From the NCBI GenBank assembly GCA_013297725.1, contig JAAFIB010000001.1:124001-188000 (forward strand): a stretch of 64,000 nucleotides of DNA. The letters run 5' to 3'. The notes beneath the pieces were generated by a model that worked only from the letters and a program-made list of their open reading frames with translations, was not told the DNA's origin and did no database searches. This document shows, one piece after another, positions 24,823-37,579 of this stretch. A program made the position numbers and the translations under genes. This DNA comes from Sphingomonadales bacterium (GTDB taxonomy: Bacteria; Pseudomonadota; Alphaproteobacteria; Sphingomonadales; Sphingomonadaceae). Every line of letters starts with the position of its first letter. Position 1 is the first letter of the stretch.

Positions 24823-26634
24823 TCACTCAGCAGCAACGCTTTCGTCTTCTTTTTCGGACTGTTGGCGCGCCCACATTTCGGCATAGAGGCCTCGCTGATC
24901 CAGCAGTGCCGCGTGGTTGCCGCGTTCTGCAACGCGTCCCATATCGAGCACAACGATTTCATCAGCATCGACAATTGTTGAAAGCCGGTGCGCGATGACG
25001 ATGGTGGTGCGTTTCTTGGCAACCTCGTCCAGCGTTGCAACAATCTCTGCCTCGGTGCGGCTGTCGAGTGCGCTGGTCGCTTCATCAAGGATCAGGATCG
25101 GCGGATTTTTAAGTAATGTGCGCGCAATTGCCACGCGTTGTTTTTCGCCGCCCGATAACTTTAACCCGCGCTCACCAACGGGCGTTTCATATTGCTGCGT
25201 TTGTGCGGCGATAAAGGTGTGGATTTGTGCGCCTTTTGCCGCACGTTCGATCTCTTCTTGCGCAGCACCTTCGCGGCCATAACCGATGTTATAACCGATG
25301 CTGTCGTTGAATAGCACCGTGTCTTGGGGAACGATGCCGATTACAGCGCGAAGCGAGCTTTGCGTCACATCGCGCACATCCTGTCCGTCGATGAGAATCC
25401 GCCCGCCCGTTACATCGTAAAAACGATAGATCAGCCGCGCGATTGTCGATTTACCCGCACCCGATGGCCCAACCACCGCAAGCGTTTTGCCGGGCGCGAT
25501 ATCAAAGCTGACGCCGTTCAAAATCTGCCTGTCGGCTTCATAGCCAAAGGTCACATCTTCAAACACTAAAGCACCGCCGCTGACGGTCAATGAAACAGCG
25601 CCCGGCTTATCGACAATCTCTGGTGTCGCATCGATCAGGTCAAACATCGCCGCCATGTCTGTGATGCCTTGACGAATAGTGCGGTACACCATGCCGAGCA
25701 TGTCGAGCGGGCGGAACAGCTGCATCAGCATAGTGTTCACGGTCACGACATCGCCGGTGGTGAACTGCCCTTTTGACCATCCCCACACAACATAGCCCAT
25801 TGCGCCTGCCAGCATCAGATTGGTAATAAGCGACTGCCCGATGTTAAGCACCGCCAACGAGTTTTCGGATTTTACCGCAGCATCCGCCCATTGGCTGACG
25901 ACCTTATTATAGCGTGCGGACTCGCGTTTTTCGGCGTTGAAGTATTTGACGGTTTCATAGTTGAGCAGGCTATCGACCGACTTGGCAACAGTTTGCGTAT
26001 CCAGCTCATTCATCTCTTCGCGCAGCGCATTGCGCCAGTTGGTAATGATGGTTGTGAACGCGATATAAGCGACAACCATCGTCCATGTCGCAGCGACTAA
26101 CCCCCAGCCAAATTGGAGCTGAAAATAGGTGGAATACAGCAACAGGTCGAATATCGTGGGTGCGATGTTAAACAGCAGAAAATACAGCATCACATCGATG
26201 CTTTTCGTGCCGCGTTCGATGACTTTGGTGACAGCTCCCGTCCGCCTGTTCATATGGAACCGCATCGACAGATTGTGCAGATGGCCGAAGACATTTTCCG
26301 CCAGTCGCCGTGTTGCGTCCTGCCCGACCCGTTCGAAAACGACGTTGCGGACGTTATCGAACAATACTCCGCCAAATCTCGCGCCGGCATAGATGGCGAC
26401 TAAAGCAATGGCGACGTTAACGCTGGCTTCGTTTCCCGGAGCCATCTGGTCAATCACTTGGCCGAGCAGCAAGCCCATGTAGAATATGACCAGTTTTGAA
26501 ATCACAACCAGTATCAGCGCAATGGCGATCCGGACGCGAAGTCCCAAATTATCCTTCGGCCACAAATACGGCAGGAACCTTGCCATAACGGCAAAGTCAG
26601 GTTTGGTTTTGGTTGATGGGTCTAAAGGGGGCAC
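24823..26634 (-). CDS. ABC exporter, Atm1/HMT type (fused permease-ATPase)
   Basis: 603 aa. Six transmembrane helices lie between about residues 30 and 315, with the Atm1-family stretch RTGAVTKVIERGTKSID (near 128-144). The ATPase domain carries Walker A GPSGAGKST, signature LSGGEKQR, Walker B ILILDEATS and H-loop IAHRLSTI. The alphaproteobacterial Atm1 (for example from Novosphingobium) exports glutathione-linked metals or sulfur species from the cytoplasm. It ends 4 bp from the convergent GH3 gene, at the right border of the polysaccharide locus, and is probably a housekeeping gene unrelated to it. Confidence 0.88.
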   Translation of the reverse strand: MPPLDPSTKTKPDFAVMARFLPYLWPKDNLGLRVRIAIALILVVISKLVIFYMGLLLGQVIDQMAPGNEASVNVAIALVAIYAGARFGGVLFDNVRNVVFERVGQDATRRLAENVFGHLHNLSMRFHMNRRTGAVTKVIERGTKSIDVMLYFLLFNIAPTIFDLLLYSTYFQLQFGWGLVAATWTMVVAYIAFTTIITNWRNALREEMNELDTQTVAKSVDSLLNYETVKYFNAEKRESARYNKVVSQWADAAVKSENSLAVLNIGQSLITNLMLAGAMGYVVWGWSKGQFTTGDVVTVNTMLMQLFRPLDMLGMVYRTIRQGITDMAAMFDLIDATPEIVDKPGAVSLTVSGGALVFEDVTFGYEADRQILNGVSFDIAPGKTLAVVGPSGAGKSTIARLIYRFYDVTGGRILIDGQDVRDVTQSSLRAVIGIVPQDTVLFNDSIGYNIGYGREGAAQEEIERAAKGAQIHTFIAAQTQQYETPVGERGLKLSGGEKQRVAIARTLLKNPPILILDEATSALDSRTEAEIVATLDEVAKKRTTIVIAHRLSTIVDADEIVVLDMGRVAERGNHAALLDQRGLYAEMWARQQSEKEDESVAAE

Positions 26635-26682
26635 ATCTGCGCTATAGGCGACCGGCGCAGGGACTCAAGATTTAAGCGCGAT

Positions 26683-28788
26683 TTAGAAAGTCCCACTCAC
26701 CGACAAACGCAAAAATCTTCCATATCGGAAATCGGAGCTGCGGGTGAAATCAACCGGTCCGTTGCGCCGGTTAACGTAATAAATTTCGCTCGATGCTTCG
26801 CGCTGACCAATCAGGTTCAGCACAGTTGCGCGCACCTTTAGACCCAACACATTTTTGTGCTCGATAAAGGCAAGGGTGAATGGACCAGTGCGGAAATCGC
26901 GGCCAAAATAGTCGAGCCGGTAAAAGCCATTGTCGCGGCTGTCCTCGGCATACAGTCCCCATGCCCATTGTGTATTCGGGATATCGTGGCGGAAATCGAG
27001 GCTCCAATAGGTGCGCCCGCGATTGCTTAGGGGGCGATTTCTTAGAAGCAACGGATCGCGCACGCTGGTCGTTTGCAATGCCAGCACCGCGTCAAGCTTT
27101 ACGCCTTTGAATCCAATTGCATCCAGAACAAAGCTGCCATTGATCTCACCGCGCAGGCGCTTGGCGCTGCCGGGCAAATTGCCGACTGCTTCTTCGGTTG
27201 CGCTAATCGGGATCTGGTCGACCAGGTCGCTGATGATTTCACCATCCAGCTTGAATTTGATCGACCCTGCCTTACCCAAAGACCAATTGGCCTCATTCTC
27301 CCAAAGCCAGCTTTGCGTTGGAACCAGCTCGGGATTGTTGCTGTTATTATTCCCGTTCTGAACATCGACAGAGGCTAAGAAATCGAAAAAGCTCAGCTGC
27401 CCAACTTTGCGCTGAAATTTGCTTGAAACGGTCAGCTTTGGAGATGCTTTCCACGTCAGCGCAACTGATCCTTTGGGCCGAATAAAGCTGCGCGTCAGGC
27501 CATTGGCCCCAGTCTGGCTCAGCTTGCTATATTCGCCGCCAAGGCTAGTTTGTAGCGAAAGCTTGTCCGACAATGGGCGGCCATAGGTAATGATGCTTTG
27601 CGCGCGCTTTTCCTCTACACGCGAAGTCGCGCCGGGAATTGGCACTGGCTGATAACTGCCGCCTGAAAGCGTAAACAGTTCGGATTCAGCATCCAGATAG
27701 TTCATCGCACCTTCAAGCGAGATCTGCCAATCGTTCTTCCCCGCCTTCCAGCGATATTCGCTGCGCAGCACAGTTTCACCTTCATCGATCACCCGGTCAA
27801 AACGCTGGCCGGCTGGAGGATCGCCATTTGTGAAATCACTGCGGAACTCATTGCCAAAGTCGCTGTTTTCAAACCGTTTGAAAGCAATCAGTTTTAGCCG
27901 GCCCTTGCCAAGGCCAACTTCATAGTCGCCGCCCAGTTCATAATTCCATTCATCCTCACGGCCACGCGAAAGCTCGAAAATGTCGGCGGTTCCGGGTGCA
28001 AAACGGTCTAGCTCGCTTTTCCGGCGGAAACGGAAATATTCCAGCGCGCCATTGATATTGAAGATGTTGCCGTTGTCAGCTTTCAGATTGTAACTGCCCG
28101 CGATCCTTGGCCGGTCGCCGCTATTACGCGCCGTAATCTCGCGTGTGTAGAGCAGCGCGCCATTGGCGTTGCGGGTGAATTCCAGACCGTTCCCGCCACC
28201 CTTGAACGAACCATTATTGTTGATGCCTAGGGTAAAGTTGCCCTTACCGAGCTTGCCCGAAAGATTGACCTCGGCCTGACGCGGGTTGGTGCCGGTTATC
28301 TCGCGAGCTTCGACCCGATAAGTGAAGTTGCCTTTTAGTCCGCCCTCTTTGGCGATGATGTTGACGACTTGGCCGTTAATGCCGGAGATATTGAACGCCG
28401 CTGCATCGGCAACTTCCAGACGGATAACTGACGATACCGGAATCCGTGATAATGCTGTCTGTGCATCATTGCTTTTGCCAGTAACGCGCTGGCCATTGAT
28501 CAGGACATTCTGGCTATCTTCGCCAAGGCCGCGGTCGCCGCTTACCTGCGTGATTGAAAAACCTGGAATTTGGCTAACCATGTCCAGCGCGGTTTGCGGG
28601 GCAAAGCGGGCGAATTGGTTAGCTTCGTAAATCTGCCGACCATTTTCGGCGCGTGGTTGCAGATCGGTTGTGCTGGCTTCGGTGGTATTTTCTTGGGCAA
28701 AAACCGGCGTGGTCATAGCCAGTAACGCTAAAATACTGGAGGACTGGGCGATAAGCCTGACAGTTTTTGCCATTGCTTGTTGGGTCAC
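26683..28788 (-). CDS. TonB-dependent receptor, short form
   Basis: 701 aa from GTG 28788, chosen because GGAGGAAT sits 3 nt upstream; an ATG five codons later (28773) is the alternative and a reading to 28857 has no support. Signal peptide ends PVFAQ. The plug covers about residues 55-150 (NGRQIYEANQFARFAPQTAL, VLINGQRVTGK). The barrel ends in SVSGTF. Shorter than the ~1000-aa polysaccharide receptors and of a different subfamily; the substrate is unknown. It lies 103 bp downstream of a small membrane-protein gene and 48 bp before the ABC exporter on the same strand. Confidence 0.82.
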   Translation of the reverse strand: MTQQAMAKTVRLIAQSSSILALLAMTTPVFAQENTTEASTTDLQPRAENGRQIYEANQFARFAPQTALDMVSQIPGFSITQVSGDRGLGEDSQNVLINGQRVTGKSNDAQTALSRIPVSSVIRLEVADAAAFNISGINGQVVNIIAKEGGLKGNFTYRVEAREITGTNPRQAEVNLSGKLGKGNFTLGINNNGSFKGGGNGLEFTRNANGALLYTREITARNSGDRPRIAGSYNLKADNGNIFNINGALEYFRFRRKSELDRFAPGTADIFELSRGREDEWNYELGGDYEVGLGKGRLKLIAFKRFENSDFGNEFRSDFTNGDPPAGQRFDRVIDEGETVLRSEYRWKAGKNDWQISLEGAMNYLDAESELFTLSGGSYQPVPIPGATSRVEEKRAQSIITYGRPLSDKLSLQTSLGGEYSKLSQTGANGLTRSFIRPKGSVALTWKASPKLTVSSKFQRKVGQLSFFDFLASVDVQNGNNNSNNPELVPTQSWLWENEANWSLGKAGSIKFKLDGEIISDLVDQIPISATEEAVGNLPGSAKRLRGEINGSFVLDAIGFKGVKLDAVLALQTTSVRDPLLLRNRPLSNRGRTYWSLDFRHDIPNTQWAWGLYAEDSRDNGFYRLDYFGRDFRTGPFTLAFIEHKNVLGLKVRATVLNLIGQREASSEIYYVNRRNGPVDFTRSSDFRYGRFLRLSVSGTF

Positions 28789-28891
28789 TTTATTCCTCCA
28801 ATTTGATGGAGGCCGCGCTACGACTACAGTTGTCACCTTTATATCTGCTTTCGACAAAAGGCGTTGCCAGTTGGATCAATGACGCTGACTG

Positions 28892-29161
28892 TCAGAATTT
28901 TCCAGACAGCAATAGCCAAGCGGATAATGCATTAAAGCTAGTGTACAAAGTATAGCCCGCCACGATCCAGCCTGATCCACCAAAGGCCATCAGCATGCAA
29001 CCGGTCAGGATCACAAACTCCACCGCATAGCTGCCATTGCTGCCGAAATAGCGGCCGAAATAACGCTTTGTGTCCTCGACAAACGGATGCCCTGATTCAA
29101 CCACCGCTTTATGCATCGCGAAATTGCAAATACCCAAAAAGAAGCACGCGATCAGGAACAT
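28892..29161 (-). CDS. Small membrane protein of unknown function
   Basis: 89 aa with two or three hydrophobic segments (about 1-15, 45-65 and 68-86). Its ATG lies 2 bp after the lepB stop, so it is the last gene of the pyrE-pdxJ-acpS-lepB operon. No motif beyond the membrane segments is recognised. Sphingomonads usually have rnc and era after lepB, so this gene occupies an unusual position. Confidence 0.6.
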   Translation of the reverse strand: MFLIACFFLGICNFAMHKAVVESGHPFVEDTKRYFGRYFGSNGSYAVEFVILTGCMLMAFGGSGWIVAGYTLYTSFNALSAWLLLSGKF

Positions 29162-29163
29162 CT

Positions 29164-30144
29164 CTATGGCGTGGGCTTAGCGGCGGGGCCGGGGATGCGC
29201 TTTGGACGCAGGCTGTTGCCCGCGCGATCCCCGCGCAGCGAACTAAACCACGTCATCGGATTCCAACCTGTAGTGCCATCGACTGAGAAGGTGATTATTT
29301 CCGCACGTCCGCCTAGGCGATCCCACGAAACAGGGCCGTCCAGCCCGTCACGTTCTGCTGGCACGCGGCTGTCTGAACTGTTGTCGCGGTTATCGCCGAG
29401 CAGATAGACATGGTCAGCCGGAATTTTCACAGGCGCGATATTATCCACTTCGCTGCGCCGCGCATCAATCACATCATAGCTGACACCGTTGGGCAAAGTT
29501 TCGCGGACGATTTGCAAATAACAATGCATCTTTCCATCGCGGTCAGGGGCGAGCGCGCCGGGGAAATCCATTTCCGAACACGGATTGTTCGGATCAACGG
29601 CCAGATCAAGCGCAGGCTGCGCTTCTTGCCGCACGGGCTTTCCGTTCAACCAGACCTGACCATCACGCATTTCAAATGTGTCGCCGGGCAGGCCGATGAC
29701 GCGTTTGATGTAGTCCTGCGCTTTGCCTTTAGGGGTCAGGATAACGATATCCCCGCGCTCCGGCATTTTGCCCCATATGCGGCCTTTGCTTTCGGGCAGC
29801 ATGAAGGCGTAGGAATCGACCTCTTCGCGCAGCACAAATCCTTTAAAGATCGCAATAGGGTTGGGGATTGTTGGCGAAACATGGCTCCAGCCATAGGCAT
29901 ATTTTGAAACAAACAGCCGGTCGCCCACCAACAACGTCGGCATCATAGAGATGGACGGAATGTAGAATGGCTTTGCGATAAAGCTGTGAAACCCGAGTAC
30001 GGCGAGCAGCAACCAGAACAGGCCTTTAAGTTCTGCCCATAGGCTTGCCGCCCAACCGGGTTTTGCAGCCTGTGGTGCGGCGGCTGCGCTGGATGCGGCT
30101 TGCGTTTCGGTTTCGCTGTTTAGGTCGGTGCTCAAACTCGTCAT
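29164..30144 (-). CDS. lepB: Signal peptidase I
   Basis: 326 aa from ATG 30144, which overlaps the acpS stop (ATGA); a longer reading to 30192 lacks support. A cytoplasmic N-terminus of ~45 residues (rich in A and Q) is followed by a membrane segment ([18 protein letters not shown]). The catalytic serine is in SISMMPTL and the lysine in [11 protein letters not shown], with the later [11 protein letters not shown] box. It cleaves signal peptides at the outer face of the inner membrane. Confidence 0.95.
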   Translation of the reverse strand: MTSLSTDLNSETETQAASSAAAAPQAAKPGWAASLWAELKGLFWLLLAVLGFHSFIAKPFYIPSISMMPTLLVGDRLFVSKYAYGWSHVSPTIPNPIAIFKGFVLREEVDSYAFMLPESKGRIWGKMPERGDIVILTPKGKAQDYIKRVIGLPGDTFEMRDGQVWLNGKPVRQEAQPALDLAVDPNNPCSEMDFPGALAPDRDGKMHCYLQIVRETLPNGVSYDVIDARRSEVDNIAPVKIPADHVYLLGDNRDNSSDSRVPAERDGLDGPVSWDRLGGRAEIITFSVDGTTGWNPMTWFSSLRGDRAGNSLRPKRIPGPAAKPTP

Positions 30145-30551
30145 GCTTTCAACAGGGGTAATGCTTCGATAATCACAAAGGCCTGTGCCCATGGGTGATC
30201 GTCGGTGAGCGTTAGATGAATGTGCGCCTCATAGCCATTTGGTATCATCGCGTCGAGCCGTGCTTTTGCGCCGCCGGTTAAGGCTAGGGTTGGCGCGCCA
30301 GACGCTGCGTTGACGACGCCGATGTCGCGCATAAACACGCCGCGTTTAAAGCCTGTGCCGACAGCTTTGCTAAACGCTTCTTTCGCGGCAAAGCGTTTGG
30401 CATAGGTTCCTGCTGCAGTAAACGGGCGGCGCGAGGCCTTGGCATTTTCGACATCAGTAAACACGCGGTGCTTAAACCGGTCGCCAAAACGGTCGAGCGA
30501 TTTCTGAATCCGCTCAATGTTGCAAAGGTCAGAGCCAAGGCCGATGATCAC
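30141..30551 (-). CDS. acpS: Holo-[acyl-carrier-protein] synthase
   Basis: 136 aa, the normal length. Metal-binding [10 protein letters not shown] at 6-15 and [14 protein letters not shown] near 54-67 are the two AcpS signatures. It transfers 4'-phosphopantetheine from CoA to acyl carrier protein. It overlaps pdxJ by 4 bp upstream and lepB by 4 bp downstream. Confidence 0.95.
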   Translation of the reverse strand: MIIGLGSDLCNIERIQKSLDRFGDRFKHRVFTDVENAKASRRPFTAAGTYAKRFAAKEAFSKAVGTGFKRGVFMRDIGVVNAASGAPTLALTGGAKARLDAMIPNGYEAHIHLTLTDDHPWAQAFVIIEALPLLKA

Positions 30552-31288
30552 CGTGCGGCATCCATCAATGTCCGCATCTTTCGCACGCTTTCGTCCAGCC
30601 CGATGAAGATTGCTTCACCGACGAGATAATGACCGATGTTCAGTTCGGCCAGTTGCGGGATCGCCGCGATGGGCTGCACGTTTTCAAAGGTCAGGCCGTG
30701 GCCAGCATGCGGCTCTATGCCGTTCTTTGCACAAAGCGCCGCGGCATCGGCAACGCGTTTTAGCTCGGCCTCTACGCCTGCGTTATCGCCATCCAGAAAC
30801 AGATGTGCATAACGGCCGGTGTGAAACTCAACGACAGGCGCGCGCAGATGCATTGATGCCTCGATCTGGCGCGCATCGGGTTCGATGAACAGGCTGACAC
30901 GGATGCCCGCATCCAGCAAGCGTCCGATGATCGGGGCCAAGTGGTTGTGCTGCCCAGCCGCATCCAGCCCGCCCTCTGTCGTGCGCTCCTTCCGCTTTTC
31001 CGGCACGATGCAAGCGGCATGCGGTTTGTGGCGTAGCGCGATTTTCAGCATTTCCTCGGTCGCGGCCATTTCAAGATTTATCGGCAGATGCGCGCCCGCC
31101 ATAATAGTATCTAGGTCGCTGTCGCGGATGTGACGGCGGTCCTCGCGAAGATGCACCGTAATGCCATCGCCGCCCGCCGCCTCAACGATCCGCACAGCGC
31201 GCATCGGATCGGGATGATCGCCGCCGCGCGCATTGCGGATGGTCGCAACATGGTCGATGTTGACGCCGAGACGTAATAACGACGTCAT
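30548..31288 (-). CDS. pdxJ: Pyridoxine 5'-phosphate synthase
   Basis: 246 aa. It begins [20 protein letters not shown], the PdxJ N-terminus with the catalytic histidine and phosphate-binding region. [10 protein letters not shown] near 45-54 and a C-terminal [10 protein letters not shown] follow. It condenses 1-deoxyxylulose 5-phosphate with 3-amino-2-oxopropyl phosphate to pyridoxine 5'-phosphate. Four-base overlaps with pyrE and acpS show tight operon coupling. Confidence 0.96.
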   Translation of the reverse strand: MTSLLRLGVNIDHVATIRNARGGDHPDPMRAVRIVEAAGGDGITVHLREDRRHIRDSDLDTIMAGAHLPINLEMAATEEMLKIALRHKPHAACIVPEKRKERTTEGGLDAAGQHNHLAPIIGRLLDAGIRVSLFIEPDARQIEASMHLRAPVVEFHTGRYAHLFLDGDNAGVEAELKRVADAAALCAKNGIEPHAGHGLTFENVQPIAAIPQLAELNIGHYLVGEAIFIGLDESVRKMRTLMDAAR

Positions 31289-31869
31289 GCTTCCTTCCGG
31301 CTTCCGGGCTTCGTCACGGGCGTCGCTGCGAGCTCCTCTGGAACCTCGTCCGGCGCATAAGTAGGGAAGTTCAGTTCGATCAGCGGGAAGAACGGCACGC
31401 CAAGGTCCGCGTCGCCGCCGCTGCGATCGACAACCGATGCCGCTGCGATAACTTCGCCGCCCTCGGCAGCAATGGCTTTGATCGCCTCACGCGACGACAG
31501 GCCAGTCGTTACCACATCCTCAACGAGCAATATCTTAGTACCAGCCTCAATCTCGAAACCCCGGCGTAATCCAAATACACCCTCAGGCCGTTCCACGAAC
31601 ATCGCGTCAACGCCGAGCGCGCGGCCCATCTCATGCCCGATGATCAGGCCGCCCATCGCAGGAGAAATAACCGCGCCGATTTGTGCCTTTATTTCGCGCG
31701 GGATTTTTTGCGCAATCGCCATGGCGATCCGTCCTGCGCGTTCGGGGTTCATCAACACGCGAGCACATTGCAGATAGAACGCGCTGTGGCGTCCGGAGGA
31801 GAGCAAAAAATGCCCTTCTAGCAAAGCATTTGCAGTCCGGAATTCAGCGAGAATGTCGTCTTCGGTCAT
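31285..31869 (-). CDS. pyrE: Orotate phosphoribosyltransferase
   Basis: 194 aa. The PRPP-binding motif ILLVEDVVTTGLSS (near 114-127) and HFLLSSGRHS at the N-terminus fit the alphaproteobacterial PyrE form. It makes orotidine 5'-monophosphate in pyrimidine synthesis. First gene of the pyrE-pdxJ-acpS-lepB operon, divergent from coxB across 216 bp. Confidence 0.95.
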   Translation of the reverse strand: MTEDDILAEFRTANALLEGHFLLSSGRHSAFYLQCARVLMNPERAGRIAMAIAQKIPREIKAQIGAVISPAMGGLIIGHEMGRALGVDAMFVERPEGVFGLRRGFEIEAGTKILLVEDVVTTGLSSREAIKAIAAEGGEVIAAASVVDRSGGDADLGVPFFPLIELNFPTYAPDEVPEELAATPVTKPGSRKEA

Positions 31870-31976
31870 GGGAAAGGAATTGTCCTGTTATCATTTGCAA
31901 TCAAGGTTGCGTTCTTTGCAACACAGATAGGTGGAAATTACACACAAATAAATCCATAAAATCTGCTGGTCAGTGC

Positions 31977-32005
31977 TTGAGGCTTATGCGAAGCGGGCTT
32001 ATAGG
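31977..32005 (+). promoter_or_regulatory. Candidate sigma70-type promoter for the cytochrome oxidase operon
   Basis: TTGAGG (31977-31982), a 17-bp spacer and TATAGG (32000-32005) match 4/6 each to the -35 and -10 consensus. They lie about 80 bp before the coxB start. An inverted repeat ATGCTG-N6-CAGCAT (32015-32032) sits in the would-be leader. Confidence 0.4.
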
Positions 32006-32085
32006 ACACGCGAAATGCTGTATATGCAGCATGTTGGTGGGCATCTATAGGGGTGTCCTGAAAGCAAAATTACGGGGTTAACGTA

Positions 32086-34870
<2,785 letters not shown>

Positions 34871-34936
34871 CCAGCGGCGCGTGACGGGGCCGGTCAAAAA
34901 CAGACCGGCCTATCGTCCAACTGGACCGAATTGGAT

Positions 34937-35842
34937 ATGGCAAGCGTGACGCAGGATATCACCCTTCCTGCCGATTGGCGGGATTTCTGGGCGCTGACAA
35001 AGCCCCGGGTAATGTCGCTTGTCGTGTTTACAGCGCTCTGCGGATTGCTTGCTGCGCCTGGCGATATTCACCCGGTCATCGGTTTTACTGCGATCCTGTG
35101 CATTGCGCTTGGCGCTGGCGCATCGGGTGCGCTGAACCAATGGTACGAGGCTGATCTTGATGCCAAGATGAAGCGCACGCAGGGCCGTCCGCTGCCCGAT
35201 GGCCGGATGGAGCGCCCCGCGGCATTCCAATTTGGCATCGTCTTGGCGGCGTTTTCTGTTGGCATTATGGGCGTGGCCGTGAACTGGCTGTCAGCAATCA
35301 TTCTTGCTTTCTCGATCTTTTTCTACGCCGTTGTGTATACCATTTGGCTAAAGCCTAATACGCCGCAAAACATCGTCATCGGCGGTGCGGCAGGGGCTTT
35401 CCCGCCGGTGATCGGCTGGGCAGCGGTAACGGGCGATATTACCGCTTTGCCGATCCTGATGTTTGCGATCATCTTCCTTTGGACGCCGCCGCATTTTTGG
35501 GCACTCGCTTTGTTTATGAAGTCTGATTACGGCGCGGCTGGCATTCCAATGCTGCCCAATGTTGCCGGACAAAAAGCTACACGGAACCAGATATTCGGCT
35601 ACACTTGGCTGATGGCGGCTGCGGCACTTGCGCCATGGGCATTGGGTTTAACCGGCGTTCTTTATGGCTATCCGGCATTGGCGCTGACGATGGCCTTTAT
35701 GGCTCTCGCCTTTGCTGTGTGGCGCAATGTGGATATTGATTCAGAGGCAATGAAGCCGGAAAAACGGTTGTTCGGGTTTTCGATCCTTTACCTATTCCTG
35801 CTGTTTGCGCTTTTGGCATTTGACCGGATTGTATCTGTATGA
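34937..35842 (+). CDS. ctaB: Protoheme IX farnesyltransferase (heme O synthase)
   Basis: 301 aa from ATG 34937 (a TTG two codons earlier is possible). UbiA-type prenyltransferase with the Asp-rich motif [21 protein letters not shown] near 75-95 and a second acidic stretch after [15 protein letters not shown]. About eight to nine membrane helices. It makes heme O, the precursor of heme A for the oxidase. Its stop overlaps the next gene (ATGA). Confidence 0.94.
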   Translation: MASVTQDITLPADWRDFWALTKPRVMSLVVFTALCGLLAAPGDIHPVIGFTAILCIALGAGASGALNQWYEADLDAKMKRTQGRPLPDGRMERPAAFQFGIVLAAFSVGIMGVAVNWLSAIILAFSIFFYAVVYTIWLKPNTPQNIVIGGAAGAFPPVIGWAAVTGDITALPILMFAIIFLWTPPHFWALALFMKSDYGAAGIPMLPNVAGQKATRNQIFGYTWLMAAAALAPWALGLTGVLYGYPALALTMAFMALAFAVWRNVDIDSEAMKPEKRLFGFSILYLFLLFALLAFDRIVSV

Positions 35843-36060
35843 CCGAAGACTCGATTATCCACGCAACGCCGATGTCGGAAAAGGGCTTACCCACCCCCGT
35901 TGATATGGGACCACGCAAAGTTGGCGAGCTTGATCTGGAACAAAGCCAGCTGATCCGTGCCCGTCAACAATCGCGTGCGCGTGTCATGGGGCTGTTCCTT
36001 ATCGGTCTTTGCGTGCTTTTCTTTGCCATTACCGTAGTCAGGATTGGGGTATGGTCATGA
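35839..36060 (+). CDS. Small single-span membrane protein of the oxidase operon (CoxF-like)
   Basis: 73 aa. A charged N-terminal half ([11 protein letters not shown]) is followed by one membrane helix ([17 protein letters not shown], 50-66). Small proteins of this form lie between ctaB and ctaG in alphaproteobacteria and are loosely called CoxF; the function is not established. It overlaps ctaB by 4 bp at its start and ctaG by 4 bp at its end, so it is under the same translational coupling as the assembly genes. Confidence 0.75.
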   Translation: MTEDSIIHATPMSEKGLPTPVDMGPRKVGELDLEQSQLIRARQQSRARVMGLFLIGLCVLFFAITVVRIGVWS

Positions 36061-36635
36061 CCAGTTTGGCCGCAGAGCGCAGAAACGCACGCACCGGCTT
36101 TATGGCCGCCGCGATAGCAATTTCTATGGTTGGCTTAGGCTTTGCTGCTGTGCCGCTCTACCGGATATTCTGCCAAGCCACAGGTTTTGGCGGAACCACT
36201 ATGCGCGTCAGCGAAGCGCAAGCTGCGACTATCGAGACTACAAGCAAAACCGTCGTTATCCGTTTTGACGCTAATCAGCGCGGCTTGCCATGGGAGTTTA
36301 AACCCGAACGGCCGACCGATACTGTCACTATCGGCGCGCGCGATATGTCGATTTTCATCGCGAAGAACACATCATCTCAGCCGATGGTTGGAACCGCGAC
36401 ATTCAATGTTACGCCATCACTGGCGGGCAAGTATTTTAACAAAATCCAGTGTTTCTGCTTCACCGAACAAAGGTTGGAGCCGGGGCAGGAAATCCGGATG
36501 CCGGTGCTGTATTATGTCGATCCAAAGATCATGACCGACCCGGAAACAAAAGATATCGAAGAAATTACCCTTAGCTACACTTTCTTCCCGGTGGAGACGC
36601 CAAACACGGTGGACCCGCAGGGAAAGGGAAGCTAA
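36057..36635 (+). CDS. ctaG: Cytochrome c oxidase assembly protein CtaG/Cox11
   Basis: 192 aa from ATG 36057 (ATGA overlap, GGGG 8 nt upstream); ATG 36051 is an alternative. One N-terminal membrane helix (about 15-35), then a periplasmic domain with the copper-binding CFCF motif (IQCFCFTEQRL) and PVLYYVDP. It delivers copper to CuB of subunit I. Confidence 0.95.
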   Translation: MTSLAAERRNARTGFMAAAIAISMVGLGFAAVPLYRIFCQATGFGGTTMRVSEAQAATIETTSKTVVIRFDANQRGLPWEFKPERPTDTVTIGARDMSIFIAKNTSSQPMVGTATFNVTPSLAGKYFNKIQCFCFTEQRLEPGQEIRMPVLYYVDPKIMTDPETKDIEEITLSYTFFPVETPNTVDPQGKGS

Positions 36636-36676
36636 GGGCTGAATCATAACCGATTAGGTAATAGGGAAGTTACGCC

Positions 36677-37567
36677 ATGGCCGGTGCCAAGAACCACGAT
36701 TATCATATTCTGCCACCCAGCATCACGCCGCTGCTTGGTTCGGTAACAGCGTTCATCATGTTCTTTGGGCTGGTGATGATGTTCCAGCCAAAGGTATTTG
36801 GAACCTATGGCAGTCTGGTATTCGGCGCAGGCCTGATCGGTGTGCTGTACACTTTCTGGACTTGGTGGTCTGATGTGATCAACGAGGCGCATGCAGGCGA
36901 TCATACGCCGGTTGTGCAGCTGCATCTGCGTTACGGCATGATCATGTTCATCGCATCAGAGGTGATGTTCTTCGTTGGCTGGTTCTGGGCTTGGTTTGAT
37001 TATTCGCTGTTCCCTGTGCCGCTCGAAGTCGCCTATGATGAAGTTAAACACACATTCGACATCACCAACCTGTTTGGACAGGAAGGCGCCGCCGCCGCTT
37101 CGCAATTTCCGGCCAAAGGCTTGGAAGTATTCGATGCATTCTCATTGCCGCTGCTCAACACGCTGATCCTGCTTTGCTCGGGAACAACAGTGACATGGGC
37201 GCATCACGCATTGCTGCATGGCGATCGTAAAGGCCTGATCAACGGCCTTTGGGTGACGATTATCCTTGGTGCAATCTTCTCCTGCGTTCAGGCCTATGAA
37301 TACAGCATCGCACCATTTCCTTTTGCAGGGCTGAACTATGGCACTGCATTCTTTATGGCGACCGGCTTCCACGGCTTTCACGTTATCGTCGGGACGATCT
37401 TCCTCGCTGTGTGCCTTGGCCGCGCCTATAAAGGCCACTTTACCCCGCAACAGCATTTCGGTTTCGAGGCTGCGGCTTGGTATTGGCACTTCGTCGATGT
37501 CGTGTGGTTGTTCCTCTTTGTCGTCGTGTACGTATGGGGCGGCTGGGGTGCTCCCGTCCACTCATAG
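36677..37567 (+). CDS. coxC: Cytochrome c oxidase subunit III
   Basis: 296 aa with seven expected membrane helices. Recognised by NHDYHILPPSITPLLGS at the start, EVMFFVGWFWAWF in the middle and TGFHGFHVIVGTIFLAV plus AAWYWHFVDVVWLFLF near the end. It stabilises subunit I and helps proton uptake. 41 bp after ctaG in the same operon. Confidence 0.96.
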   Translation: MAGAKNHDYHILPPSITPLLGSVTAFIMFFGLVMMFQPKVFGTYGSLVFGAGLIGVLYTFWTWWSDVINEAHAGDHTPVVQLHLRYGMIMFIASEVMFFVGWFWAWFDYSLFPVPLEVAYDEVKHTFDITNLFGQEGAAAASQFPAKGLEVFDAFSLPLLNTLILLCSGTTVTWAHHALLHGDRKGLINGLWVTIILGAIFSCVQAYEYSIAPFPFAGLNYGTAFFMATGFHGFHVIVGTIFLAVCLGRAYKGHFTPQQHFGFEAAAWYWHFVDVVWLFLFVVVYVWGGWGAPVHS

Positions 37568-37579
37568 GTTTTCGGTCGT

